A stretch of 64,000 nt of DNA from Selaginella moellendorffii (lineage: Eukaryota; Streptophyta; Lycopodiopsida; Selaginellales; Selaginellaceae). How positions within the stretch are numbered: position 1 is the first letter of the stretch; each line of letters opens with the position of its first letter. Both the position numbers and the translations under genes were made by a program. Below are positions 1-11,959 of this stretch, in pieces. Under the pieces are notes generated by a model. It was not told where the DNA came from. It saw only the letters and a list, made by a program, of their open reading frames with translations, and made no database searches. The stretch lies in contig NW_003314268.1 of assembly GCF_000143415.4 (NCBI RefSeq), positions 3,740,378 to 3,804,377 on the forward strand. Reading direction: 5' to 3'.

Positions 1-756
1 TATGCGTAAGATTACTAAGAGGCTCTTAAGTTGATTTATAAGATGGGTAACCTTTCCATTTAACTAAATATACTTTCGTACAACCACCACGTTTCTAAAG
101 ACATGATAAAATGCTTTCAACTTCATATTCAAGTTCAACTTCTGGTGGTGGATGAATCTCCCCTTGACATGCAACATCTATAATGTAAATTGGTATGAAA
201 TACATTATGAATATTGGACATTTCCGCAAGAAGATCCAACTAATAGGATACATTACCAATTTGTTTCAATTTTGGTAACAGCTTCCGAGACAAAGATCAC
301 TTAACATTCAAGTTCTAGGGAGATATCTATACTTGATCTCCCACTTGATAGGATACATCCCGACGATGTTGATCCTTATCATGTTGATATCTATCCTGAG
401 CTTTGTGCATTGCCTCAGTAGCTCTAGACCAACCTTGGCATAGTTGCTCCACATAAATCTCAATGGTTGGGACTAACACTTTGGACATTGGTCTTGGTAC
501 AATAATCTATTGAAGAACCTCACGAGCATTCCTTTGCAGCATCTTCCATAAAGAATAGCCAATAGTGCTATAAAAATGTGTTATAACAGATTTCTGTTGT
601 GTCCAAATGCTCAACCTAGTCACGTTAGTCCACCATAATATAGTACTGTAGAAAATCCTCAACTTAAGAATTTACACATTTGATTTGTCCATCAATTTGA
701 GAATGATAAGCTATACTAAACTTCAACTTGGTACTGAACAATTGAAACAGTGTGCC

Positions 757-963
757 CTAAAATTTCCCTATATTCAAGCTCATCTCTTTCGGAAGACCAC
801 AAACACGTATTACTTCATGAAAAAAGAGCTTTGCTACTTGCTTCGCATTCACTATTTCCGCAATTGGAATGAAGTGTGCAATCTTTGACAACCAATCCAC
901 AACCACCATCAAAGTGCAATAACTTTTGGACTTCAGCAAGCAAGTGATAAAGTCAAGTGTCAC
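757..963 (-). pseudogene. Integrase core fragment of element H
   Basis: A 68-residue minus-strand reading frame contains the stretch VVVDWLSKIAHFIP, followed by a segment ending in VIRVCGLPKEM. This is the first part of the retroviral-type integrase catalytic core of Ty3/gypsy elements, in which the Asp of VVVD is the first acidic catalytic residue. The second Asp region is already damaged (LNIG where SD.G is usual), and no long frame continues leftwards. It lies downstream of the RT block on the same strand, as expected for gag-pol order. I see no clean coding signal in 1-756. Confidence 0.7.
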
Positions 964-2036
964 ACTCTGAAATGGCCATGTCGATACTGGAATGCACTAC
1001 AATTTCCCAGCCTACTTCTTAGTTTTATGCTTACTTTTCTGGTATATAAGGCAAGAATGGACATAATCCACTACATCACCTTCCATACCAAACCAAAAAA
1101 ATCCCTTTTTGTACTTGATAATATGAGGGCACTAAGCAAAGATGCAAATATCATCAATGGTAGAAGTAATGAGCAGAGTCTTTTATTTTCCACCATATCC
1201 TACTATCGGGACATCATGATGTTCTTACAGAAACAACTATTGCAAATCTTTAAAAGGAAGGTACAATTTTTCTTGCTTATAAAAAATAAGCCCCATCTCG
1301 AATTGAGAAGTTAAGCTTCGCATTGGTGTGATTAGCAACTTTTGCTCCTTCATGTTTCTACTTTGACAACTCTGCATGGTGCAAGATTCCCTTTGCCAAT
1401 GGATCACTTTGATATGAAGCCCAAATATCCTTTAACTAATATGAACTAGTTACCAACATTGCTTGGAATTGAGCATGACGACTCAACCCATCTAGAACAA
1501 TATTGTCTTTACCAAGTTTATAGATGATTTCAATATTGAATATAGCGAGCCTCTCTTGCCAATGAGCCTATTTAGGCATAAACTTTAGCTACGTAGCAAA
1601 GTAGCTCAGTGTGTTATTATTTATATAAACCTAAGTATATCAACCCAAATAGTGTCTTCAATGTTCCAATGTTAACACTACAGCAAACATTTCTTTCTTG
1701 TGTATTAGCCATCTTCATTAGGCTTCATCCATTTTCTTGGAATACAATGCAATAGGACAACTATGTCACCTTAGTATAACACCAACCACATTGTCATAAT
1801 CTTGCTATAACATGGCATCTGTAGCATAGCTAAATGCATCACAATGCACTTCAAAGGGTTTATCATGATCTAGGATCCTAAGAACAGGAACTGTAATCAA
1901 TATCTCCTTCAACCATATAAAAGCATGTTGAGAAGCTACTGTCTAATGAAATAGTATATTACTCTTTGTTAACTTAGTCAGTAGAAGAGTAATTCTTGCA
2001 AAATTGCAAACAAACTTATGATATTATCCCGCCAAA

Positions 2037-2902
2037 TTAAGAAAGGAACGAATATTTGATATAGTGGTCAAAGGCTTCCCACAACTTCATTACTTCCACC
2101 TTCTTTGGATCCACCTCAATTATGCCACCACCGACTATATGTCCAAGAAAGTTCATGTGCAATTGTCCATAATTGCATTTACTTTCTTTAGCATATAGTT
2201 TGTGTTCATGCAACTTTTGAAACACTAGCTCCAAATTTTTCAAATGATCCTCCAACATTTCACTAAAGACTAGGACATTATCAATATATAGGATAACAAA
2301 TAATCTCTAAATATTCTATCTATCACTGTGCTGAGCATTGTTGGAGCATTACATAACCTAAACGGTATGACAAGGAACTTATAAAATTCATACCGAGTCT
2401 TAAAGGCTATCTTCTCCACATCCTGATTTACCACCCATATCTGATGATATCCAGACTGCAAATCAAGTCTAAAATACTTAAGTTGGTTAAATAAATCATC
2501 AATGCGAGACAAAGGATAACTATTTTTAACTGTGATCTTGTTGAGTGTTTGATAATCAATACATATCCTCATGGTACCATCCTTTTTCATAATAAAAAGG
2601 ATTGATGCTTTATAAAGTGATTTGCTCGGTCGGATATAACTTTTATCAAGAAGCTCTATGAGTTGCTTCTTGAGTTCAGCCATCTCCTTGACATTCAGAC
2701 GATATAAAACCTTTGTACATGGTTTAGAACCCAAAATAATCTCAATCCAATGATCAACTTCATGGCTAGGAGGTAGCCCTTGTGGCAAATCCTTAAAAAA
2801 GATATCATAATTCCTTGCTAACAACTCCAATATTTCCTTTGGTATAGGATCAACCCTATCATCGATTTGAATTGAGTCACCATCACCCTCAACTTCCATC
2901 AC
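2037..2902 (-). pseudogene. Reverse transcriptase fragment of element H
   Basis: Two minus-strand frames (2270-2902 and 2037-2258) together give a Ty3/gypsy reverse transcriptase. The first has the entry motif around EVDHWIEI, the MRICIDYQTLNK block, YPLSRIDDLFNQL, the LDLQSGYHQI block with the first catalytic Asp, and IPFRLCNAPTM (normally PFGLCNAPATF). The frame breaks just where the Y-x-DD box should be. The second frame resumes with the usual downstream motif MLEDHLKNLELVFQKL and FLGHIV. The loss of the catalytic box and the frameshift make it non-functional. No intact RNase H follows. Confidence 0.85.
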
Positions 2903-3477
2903 TTGAACCCAAAAAGTTTAACACCCCTTCTTAGTTGCTTTTTGAGCGGCTCGTGTAATCAAAAGCTTAGCATCCCAATTCTTGAGGAGCACTTTTGCAA
3001 TCAAGACGTCCTTCTGACCTCAATATGATGTGACTTTGTTCAACACTATAAATACCTTTGATATATTTGTTAAAAAAATCCATACTAAACACTATTTGAA
3101 AATCTAGTATCTTTAACACTACCAAATCCACTCTTTCTTTTCACTTGAATATTTTTATTAGAAAATCACTCACAAATCTTCTAGGTACTTGCCTAACTTC
3201 TACAAACCGGAAGTGTATGGGCAGCATTTGCTTAGCTTTCAATCTTAACAACTCTACTAAGTCCTTAAATATCACATTGTGTCAATCATCACTCGGATTC
3301 GGTGTCTACAGACAAAGCCTATGAGATACATCAACAGATTAGTGTTTGCATTGACTACAAGAAAAGCTTGAAGAAAGTAATGAAAGTAACTCACTTCCTC
3401 TTCCTCATAGTTTGCATTGACCAACTCATCAACCTCTTCAGCTTCACTGCCACCGTCTTCCCTCATACAATAACACG

Positions 3478-5535
3478 AGACCCTGTTTTATGCTTATTGG
3501 GACATTCTAAGGACCTATCTCCTATCTCTCCACAATGGAAGCAATAACCCACACTATCTGTTCCACTAAGAATAGGTTTCATAGCTTGCTACTGTTTGTA
3601 CCCACTAGGAGAAGGAATAGAGGGCCTAGGACTAAAAGAAGCTGTTGGTGATCGCCAACCACCACTTTTATTAATTGTTCCTTGTGAGCCTCCAGGGTAG
3701 AACTTTTCTTCCACCTTTATTTTCAATCACTTTGTTTATTTCCAAAGTTCTTATTCTTGTTCGAAGTACTAACATATGGTTACTGATACTGTTCCATGAG
3801 TAAGTGATTAAAGGCAACTTGCTATGCTACCTCCTTACACTTTAGATATGTCTTTGGTTTGAACTTTAAAATTTCATTATGAGAAAGTGAACTTAAACCT
3901 TCTAGGAAATAACTTCTAGCATCTTCTTCACTCGTATTTACAATCATAATATGCTTCTGAGCAAACGCATTAACATAATGCATAAAGTTCTCTCACTTCT
4001 TTAACCATTGCAACTTTGTGCAAAGTCTCAGACTAAGATCATCCGATAAGTATTCCTATTGGATACGAGACCGCATCTTGGTCCAACTTCTAGTTTGTCC
4101 TTTTTCAACACACATCTAGCACCATCATGTTTTGGAATGATTGGTGAGAAAGGATTGCTCACATAAAACTTTCGTATGATTATCTATGTCTGCCACTATG
4201 AAATAGTTTTCCATATCATAGACCCAATTTTCCAAAACTTGATAATCCCACAATGTCTATGAAATTGGGTGGTTTTAGAGGCTTGAACTTTGAAACTCAT
4301 GCAACCAGAGGTGGTTGCAAAACTTCATCATCCTTAGAATTTGAAGAGGAGTTTGGTTGCATAGGTTTAGCTAGTTTAGCTGCCTCAACTTTTTTCTTCC
4401 TTTTTTTGTTCTCCTTTTTCAACTTACGAATTTCCCTTTGCAAATTCTTGATCTCGACTTCTTGAGCCGTATGTTGAAGTGCCACAGCATCAGTTTCTTC
4501 CTGTCGCGAATGTGACTTCGGGTATCGAAAGATACTTGTCGGCTAGTCTTTACGGACACTCTCTCCTTACTGCCATGACAGTAGGAGGTCGGTACTGCTG
4601 GTTCCCTTTATGGTCTCCGCCCAAGCTAGTTGAGAAACTGGTCAGCACATGTGCACTTAGACCAGAAGGGCACTAAGGAATGAAATCCTAAGTTGTCATT
4701 AAGTCAAGCATACTTGACACGATGATGAGAAACTCATGATGTTGGCTTGCACTTGCTAGTGTTGGGAACCCCTGCGATATTGAGACTAGTCCCTCAATAT
4801 TCGCTAGATGATAACTTACCGTGTTTGCCAAACACCCTCGCTATCATACCTTTTGTGTTAGTCTCATTTCGGTCCCAAGTGCTATTTATGGAAAGTGTCT
4901 AGATTAGCTCATTTGGCATATCTATTTGGCCTGAACACAATAGTGTTCGTCCCGTGTCCAAATTCGCAATCTAAGGCCATTCCATATTTAGTAAGTTTTG
5001 GACTTGTCCCAGAGACTAACTCCTAGTACTAAGGGAGGCTTGGGGTGAAAGCCCAAAGCGTGTGTCCCTCAGAGGGGGGGGGGGGGGGGGGCTGTGGGGG
5101 GTTCCAAATGTATAGTAGGGATAGTGGTTGGAATGCATGTCCGACCACTTGAGACATTAGTTTGGCTCCCGCTAGGCTGTGTCGCTCTTTGTTCTGCGTC
5201 CGGCTTGGGTCTAAGCCCAAGCTCCATGCTGCTCTAGTTGGTGGAGTACCCTCCTTCTCGCGTTAGGCCACCGGTATGCCAAAATCGTGCCAGACTCCGT
5301 CTGACACCATTTTGCGTGCAGGTGCTGGATACGGGGAGTTGGTGCTCGTGGGATTGTACCGGACCCTCGTTTTGTAGTGCAACGGGCTTGGAGTTTGGCT
5401 CCAAATTCAGGTGCGCTACACTTCCTCCTCTAACTTAGCCTTAACCTCTTTTGCAGCATTTCTAGCAAGAGTTTCCTATTCTTGATTCACCCGTCTAGAG
5501 GTTTTAGCATCATCAATATGGTTCCTTTTCACCAT
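3478..5535 (-). pseudogene. Gag pseudogene of element H, split by a solo LTR
   Basis: The likely start is ATG at 5535 (MVKRNHIDD...), followed by a Lys/Glu-rich helix with an in-frame TAG near 5472. After the inserted LTR (4502-5420) the frame resumes with a coiled-coil-like stretch rich in Lys, Glu and Leu (4297-4496) that leads into KPPNFIDIVG and a GKLFHS segment, the usual beginning of a plant gypsy gag domain. Near 3480-3545 the frame CFHCGEIGDRSLEC is a CCHC zinc knuckle in which the His is replaced by Asp. Several frameshifts separate these blocks. The assignment as gag rests on the knuckle, the coil and the position upstream of RT. Confidence 0.65.
4502..5420 (+). mobile_element. Solo LTR of the H family with 5-bp target duplication
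   Basis: The 919-bp segment begins TGTCGCGAAT and ends GCGCTACA (TG...CA) and is flanked by the direct repeat CTTCC at 4497-4501 and 5421-5425, a 5-bp target-site duplication. It matches, in inverse orientation, the LTR of element H at 15171-16102 over its full length. No primer site or coding sequence follows the right end. Instead the minus-strand gag frame of H continues, so this is a solo LTR left by LTR-LTR recombination after insertion into H. It contains an 18-G run at 5074-5091. Confidence 0.85.
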
Positions 5536-5667
5536 CTTGCTAGTTGCATACATGCCTCTATCAATAATTGAATATATATGCAATATTCTTACCGAATGGT
5601 GGTATCCAACTAATCTTATATAGGTCACTTTAGATCTACTAGAAAAGTCTCTACATATGTTGGGGGA

Positions 5668-5999
5668 NNNNNNNNNNNNNNNNNNNNNNNNNNNNNNNNN
5701 NNNNNNNNNNNNNNNNNNNNNNNNNNNNNNNNNNNNNNNNNNNNNNNNNNNNNNNNNNNNNNNNNNNNNNNNNNNNNNNNNNNNNNNNNNNNNNNNNNNN
5801 NNNNNNNNNNNNNNNNNNNNNNNNNNNNNNNNNNNNNNNNNNNNNNNNNNNNNNNNNNNNNNNNNNNNNNNNNNNNNNNNNNNNNNNNNNNNNNNNNNNN
5901 NNNNNNNNNNNNNNNNNNNNNNNNNNNNNNNNNNNNNNNNNNNNNNNNNNNNNNNNNNNNNNNNNNNNNNNNNNNNNNNNNNNNNNNNNNNNNNNNNNN
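5668..5999. other. Assembly gap (332 N)
   Basis: The bases are undetermined. The left edge (5659-5667, TGTTGGGGG then A) and the right edge (6000 onwards, matching the LTR of E1) suggest that the gap covers most of the 5' LTR of element E1. Open frames crossing the gap are meaningless. Confidence 0.99.
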
Positions 6000-6083
6000 G
6001 GCATTTTGCAAAGAGCATTGAAGCATTTCTCAAGGTTTGAGCCGAGTGCTGGGAGGAGGGACGAACCCCTCCTTCCCCCAACA
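6000..6083 (+). repeat. 5' LTR of E1 (3' part) and primer-binding site
   Basis: These 84 bases match the end of the 3' LTR at 14690-14755 and end in CCCAACA. Two bases later comes TGGTGAACCCGG (6086-6097), which starts with the TGG expected for pairing to a tRNA CCA end. The same arrangement follows the LTR of E2, where one base differs. I cannot name the tRNA with certainty. Bases 6100-7357 are leader sequence without a convincing frame. They include a 9-G run near 6917 followed by short GGTTACC-type repeats. Confidence 0.75.
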
Positions 6084-7357
6084 AATGGTGAACCCGGCGT
6101 AATGCATAGCACTTTCTAAGGCATCATTTCTCTCTTTTTCTTTTGGTCGCAAACTTTAGGAATTAATTTCTCATTTGTCTTGTAGTGGTTTTGTTAGATC
6201 TTAAACTTGGTGGATAAGTCTGGAGCTCCTCTTTCCAGCAGGGTATGGTGCTCATCAAGCCATGTAATATTTGAAGAGATACAATGTTTCTTGGCTCAGT
6301 TTAAGCAATAGTTTGTGGTTTTCACTTTCTCGCTTAGGATCCTCGGCCCAATTTCTCAAGGTAGTGCATTTGGGCTTGTAGATCTGGCCTAGATCTATGT
6401 AGTGGTGATTCTTGGCACTAGATTTGGGCGAATTCACAGCATGCAAAAGGATTTTCTTCTCTGGCTAGATTAAGTCATCTTTGTAGCAGGAATTCGTGCT
6501 CTTTCGGGCTTTGTTTTGGATGCCATTTGTTTTTAGAGGCACTCTTGGTCCTAGGCTTTCCGAAAATACCAACGACGCCTTAATATCTATCTACATCAGT
6601 GACATGCACATATTTTTCCACAATATTAGTGTTCTAGGCTACCTCTTCTTAGATTTTGAGGAGTATTGAGGCGGCTTCTTCCCAAATTCCTATGATAGAA
6701 GGTAGATATGGCTGAACCCTTTCCAATGAGCCTACCAACAGTCAAAATGGAGAAGGATCAAGACTAGAGGACTCATTTTTCTCTTTTGGGTTTAAACTTG
6801 GTTGAGGGTTCCTTGGGAACGAAGCAATCTTCAAGGAACAGGTAGGTGTAGGAATAAGGACAAGAGGAATAGAAACAGGAGTTGGTGTTAGAGCAGGCAC
6901 AGGAGTAGGAGCGAAAGGGGGGGGGTTACCGGTTACAAGTCACAGGTCCCTAGTTACTAGTCCCTAGTTACCGATTACCAATTACTCCAGCGGCTACTTC
7001 GGCAGTTACCCCACGGGTCAATGGTTATGTGTGCTTGAGGCCTACATCTCCGTTTTCATCCTTATTCCTCTTCATTATAGACATTTTGGGAAACTTTGTG
7101 CAACTTGAGAAATAGCTTACAGTCTTCTTGCTCTTGTCAACTTAGTTGCCTTGACCGGGCATTTATAATGTTCAGGGTATTTGATGCCGGTGCAAACTAG
7201 ACATACGACAAACTAGTTCCCTTTTACCATACCTCGAGGCCCTAAGGTATGAAGTAAGCTTTCTAACATCCAAAGGCAGCTTAGGTACAACACTGCACCT
7301 TCTCAGGCCAAGTCCTCTTCATGCTTGGCAGATTCCAGTGACTTAAATTTATGAGGT

Positions 7358-8490
7358 ATGGTGCAGCCACTTTTAGCTCAACCTCAGCTCCATGTTTTGC
7401 GAAAGGGGAGTGATCTGCCGACCTTCTTAGGTGTTGGAATAGTCTCTCCAACATCTTATATCAGTTGCTTTGATTACTACTGCACCACAAACATGATAGT
7501 CGACAATGATCATATGTGCCGTGACTTCTTGCAATCTCTTGAAGGCAAAGTAGCAATTTGGGTAGATTCTCTCCTCCCAGAGGACCGGACAGACTTCCAG
7601 ACACTACTTACTTCTTTAAGGGAACGCTTTGTTGAAGAAAAACCCAGAAATCAGCTACTTGTCGACCTCTTTTCATTCTGGCAGGGTGTTAATGAGTTTG
7701 TTCCTGACTACATCACACGGTTTCGAGTTTACTGAAAGCAATGTTGGGATCACAGAGTAGTCCAAGATGAACAATAAGGGATCACAGCATTCACAACGGG
7801 TTTGCGTGAGAACTTATAGCGGAAACTTCTTAAGAAGACATTCAGGTCTTGCCACGAGGCATTTTCATTTGCCACGAAGCTGGAAAGAGAGCTTCTTATC
7901 GACCTAGGGATTGCTAGAGTTGATTTTGACCAAGAAATCACCCCGTTAGAGTCACCTTGTGCAGCTGTTTCCCTGTCCACAACAAAGCCCATCGCTATTG
8001 AGCATACACCTCCGGCTATCAAGAACTTTGCCAATAAGATGCGGCAGCTGAAGGAGATCATTCTTCAACAACAATCACACCATGACAAATTGCTCCAAGA
8101 GCTGGTGGAGTCCAGGAAAGAGGCTGCTACAACTCAGGAACATAGATTTAAATCCTGTTAGTGCACTCACTACGAGACGAACACACACAACACATAGCGA
8201 TGCTTCAAGCTTCACCCAGAGCTTCAGCCTCCACCTTCTCAATGTGTCCAACAGCATCCCTTCGTTGATAATTCCATATCGTCTTGGGGTCCAAAGACAT
8301 ATTAGGAGCAATTGGAGTGACAAGCAATTGATGCAGCCCCATCGTCAAGAAAAGGCAAGGCACCAGCCTCATCGGTCAACATGATTTTGGTAGCCGAGGA
8401 ACTCTATAGGCAACAGCAGCAAACTACAGCCATTCGAGCCCAAGCGAAGAAGAAGGTAGCCGCTCAACCCAGCGTCGGTTGAGAGTGAAT
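7358..8490 (+). pseudogene. Gag of element E1
   Basis: The first frame (7358-7735) reads like a gypsy gag domain, with LPTFLGVG, FDYYC, FLQSLEGKVAIWVDSLL and LRERFVEEK. The frame then goes through stops (TGA at 7733, further stops near 7790-7830) but stays recognisable to the zinc knuckle at about 8155-8215. There one Trp codon has become TAG and the second Cys of the CCHC box is lost. The copy in E2 keeps the knuckle intact as CTHCETNTHNTQHC. The protein would package the element RNA. This copy cannot make it. Confidence 0.8.
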
Positions 8491-8567
8491 CTCTGTCGGC
8501 ACCAGATCAAGTGACACAGAGGGTGGCTTGTAAGCTCCCCTTCAAGTCACTACTCTCTTCTCCTCCT

Positions 8568-8903
8568 TAGATCTCACCAATAGCTATTCCTGTTCTGGAG
8601 CCGGTTCTTCAACAGCTGGTTGACACTCCCGTCACCTTTTCGCTCCGAGACATGTTGTGTCTTGTCTCGGGATTCGGCCAGCATTTAGAGGAGTTTGCAC
8701 GGTCAGAGACACTAGAGAGCACTCTCAAAAGGACTCCTCAAGAGGTGCACATTGTCGACATGACAAGATATGGTGGAGATTCTGATCCATTCTTTGTCCC
8801 GGTGCAAATTGGTACTTCATCTTATAAGAGGGATGCTTTGGTTGACTCCAATTCTGGAAGCAACATTATCTCTCTCGAAGCTGCCCTTTCAACACAACTA
8901 TAG
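8568..8903 (+). pseudogene. Retropepsin-like protease of element E1
   Basis: The frame ends with the block FVPVQIGTSSYKRDALVDSNSGSNIISLEAA (split here as DALVDSNSGS then NIISLEAA). This is the aspartic protease region, which normally has D-S/T-G-A. In both E1 and E2 the box reads D-S-x-S-G, so it may be altered in the family. The frame closes at TAG 8901-8903 in both copies, so that stop predates their separation. Downstream, 9056-9580 is a frame shared with E2 that I do not recognise, perhaps a linker. Confidence 0.6.
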
Positions 8904-9055
8904 ATCACTAAGATCTCCTCCATCATGCTCAAGACCTTCGCCAACCATACTGTTCCTCCAGCGGGCATTTGCTATGGTGTCAAGATCTCTGTGTAGGGTG
9001 TTATTTCTGAGGTGGATTTCCACATGGTTGACTACCAACATTTTGAACGTCCTCT

Positions 9056-11950
9056 TTGAAGGACTCTATCATCCTTGGCCACTCATGGCAAGTCACAAGC
9101 TATTGCACCATTGACAGCATAAAAAGCAAGATGGAAATTAGCGATGGAACCCATAGCGCCACCTTTCTCAACAACCATGGTAGAACTCTTTCTCAGCAAG
9201 CCCAGCAGGCTCAAACTAAGATGGCCTCCACACCACACTTCCCTCCCGAGCTCACAGAGGTTTTTTCTGAGTTGGCGGTGGAGTCGACCATCTATATGAC
9301 AGATGCTTTCACATGCAATGTGGTTGACATGGTTGGAGGTGGGTCAGATAGCCTGAGACATCTCTCAAATTCACTCTCTTTATCTGAGAGTAAGGCCGAA
9401 CCTCTAAACAGGCCCTCTTTATTTGATAGCGAGGCTTATAGAGTATGGGCTCCCATATCCAGCTTTTCGGAGTGTTTCTCGATAGAGGAAGGGCTCCTTG
9501 ATTCGTTTCTTGCATGGGACCAACTCTATCTTATGGAGCTTGATGACACAATCACTCCAGACCAGGTCCATCTTTCGTAGGACACAGCCGAACTCAATCC
9601 TCCTTAGCAACTATTTGAGGTGTCGTACAGCCAGCATCTTTCTACTAAAATCACAGTAGCTGACGACTCCGAGTGTATTCTGTCGTGCCATTTCTTGGAG
9701 ATGGAAGATGACATCAAGACACAGACCTGGTAGAAAGAATCAAGCCAATCGGACATGCTATATGCGAGTTATAGCTCTTTGAGTTTAGAATTTCCTATCG
9801 TGGAACTCCCGGTACAGGTCCAAGTGTATTACATTGAAACTTTAGCACCAGACTTGGACTGGACTTCGGTGGAGGATCTTCCTTCACTTGTAAAGTACTT
9901 GGCTACAGTCCTTGCATTGGACATTGAGCGCTCAGAGCATTAGAAGCAAAGAGAAGAACAGGCAAAGGCTCTGGATCCAACAGCAATGTTCTTGCCAAAC
10001 TTGCCAGAGACGGTCTTGCCGGATGTGGTGTCTCAAACATCTTTATTTGAAGAAGAGGACACTCCTATGATTATGGCTTATTTTGACAGTGCTTTCTGCC
10101 CCAAAAACCAGGTTGCCGGCATTGGAGTTTGGATGATTGATTCTGAGGAGAACAAAGTAGCCGACCTCTCTATCACTTTGCCAGCAACATCAAATAATTA
10201 AGTAGAGTCCTTGGCGGCTATCAGTGCCATAAAGTTGGCCACAGATCTCAAGTTTAGGCGAGTCACTTTCGTTGGAGATGCGCAACTCATCATACGCCAA
10301 CTTACTGGAGAATACCAAGTCTGCAAAGAGAACTTGAAAGAGTTATGGCAGCAGGCGGTCAACTTAAAGGATGAGTTTTCTCAGGTGACGTTTCAAAGTG
10401 TCCCTCATGAAGAAAACTTTTGGGTGGACAGGTTATCACATCAAGCAATCACCATGATGCAAGAGGCAAAAGGCACTCCCTACTCTTTAGTTTCCAAGGT
10501 CAGGGAGGAATCTGAGATGGATGAGCCCCATGAGCCTAAGGTTTCTCTAGACTCCAGGGTTCATGCTATTTTCCTAGGCAATGGCAAGGACTCGATCTTT
10601 ATTGCCACATCACTTACTTCAACAAATGTAGCCAAGCTCTTGGCTCTCCTTCACTGTTTCAAGGATGTGTTTGCTTGGGACTATAGCCAACTTCTAGGAG
10701 TTCCCATGGACACAATCATGCATAGTATTGTGCTTTCAGAGTCTGCCAAACCAGTTTGTCAAAAGATGTGGCATTTCTGCCTGGCAGCTCACTCAGAGAT
10801 GAAGTTGGAGATCGAGCGACTTCTGGCAGCTAGCTTTATTTACCCTTTGGAGAGCTCAGAGTGGGTGGCCAATCTCGTTCCTGCATGCAAGGCAAATGGA
10901 AAACTCCACCTTTGTGTTGACTTTCGAGACTTGAACAAGGCAACTACAAAAGATCACTTTCCAACTCCGTTTATCAATGCAATTGTGGATGAGATGGCTG
11001 GACACCGTTACTACTCTTTCATGGATGGCTTTTCAAGGTATAACCAGATCTTCATTGATCCCGATCATCGAGATCTTATGGCCTTCCAGACACCTTGGGG
11101 CATCTTCGCTTTCAACGTCCTCCCATTTGGCTTGTGTAATGTTGGAGCTACTTTTCAGTGCTTTATGACCCATGCCTTTCATGACTTGATTGGAGGCACC
11201 TTAAGGGTGTATATGGATGATCTATGCACGACCTCTAACTCCTTTGAGGACCACCTTTTGCACTTAAGGCAGATCTTCACTCGCTACCGACAACACAGGT
11301 TTTCATTGAACCTGGCAAAGTGTAAATTCAGGGTGATTGAAGGCCGGTTGCTAGGCTTTGATGTCTCACAGGATGGGATCAGGCCCTAGGTAGCCAAGGC
11401 TCAGGAGATTTTGGATCAGAAACCACCAACTAACTTGAAGCAGCTTCGTAGCTTCCTTGGGCAAATGGGTTTCTTTCGCCGTTTCCTCCACAACTATGCT
11501 GCGCATTCACGGCCTTTGATAGCTCTGCTACAACACAACATTCCATTTGTCTGGGGTGAGTCCCAGCAACAAGCCTTTGAATCACTGTAGCAATCACTCC
11601 GCATAGCCCCGGCACTCCAACCACTAGAGCAACAACTTCCTTTTGACATTTACATCACAACAGGTACAAAGGCTTTTGGAGTATGCCTTTGCCAATGTTC
11701 ACAGCCTGGCAATCCCCCACATGCAACATACTATGTCTCACATTTGTTCAAGGAGCTTGAGAAGAAGTATGTGGATGCAGAAAAAGAAGCAGTGGTTGTT
11801 GTTTACATTGTGGAGCGTTTTCATCACTTTCTCACTGGAGCTTGTATCCATTTCCACGTCTATTTTAATGTACTGACCTTTCTTTTACAGCGATTGGTTC
11901 ACAGTCCTCGTACTTTATCTTGGATTGTGACCATCCAAGAGTTCTAGCCA
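9056..11950 (+). pseudogene. E1 pol: linker, extra RNase H, reverse transcriptase, RNase H
   Basis: From about 10066 to 10460 lies an RNase H-like domain: AYFDSAFCPKNQVAGIG, then FVGDAQLIIRQLTGEY, VPHEENFWVDRLSHQA. The Glu region (NEAEYLAA in E2) is broken here by TAA at 10199-10201. RT follows (10640-11389) with LHLCVDFRDLNKAT, PFGLCNVGATF and an intact VYMDD box. After a TAG at 11387-11389 the frame continues with RLFxNYAAHSRPL-type connection sequence and the usual gypsy RNase H (11640-11900, EKKYVDAEKEAV). Having an archaeal/bacterial-type RNase H in front of RT as well as the ordinary one behind it is unusual. At least five stops lie across the region, mostly TAG. Confidence 0.8.
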
Positions 11951-11959
11951 ACTTTTCAC

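Noticed and set aside
5476-6112. Open frames of 127-202 codons around 5.5-6.1 kb
   Set aside because: They run through 332 undetermined bases.
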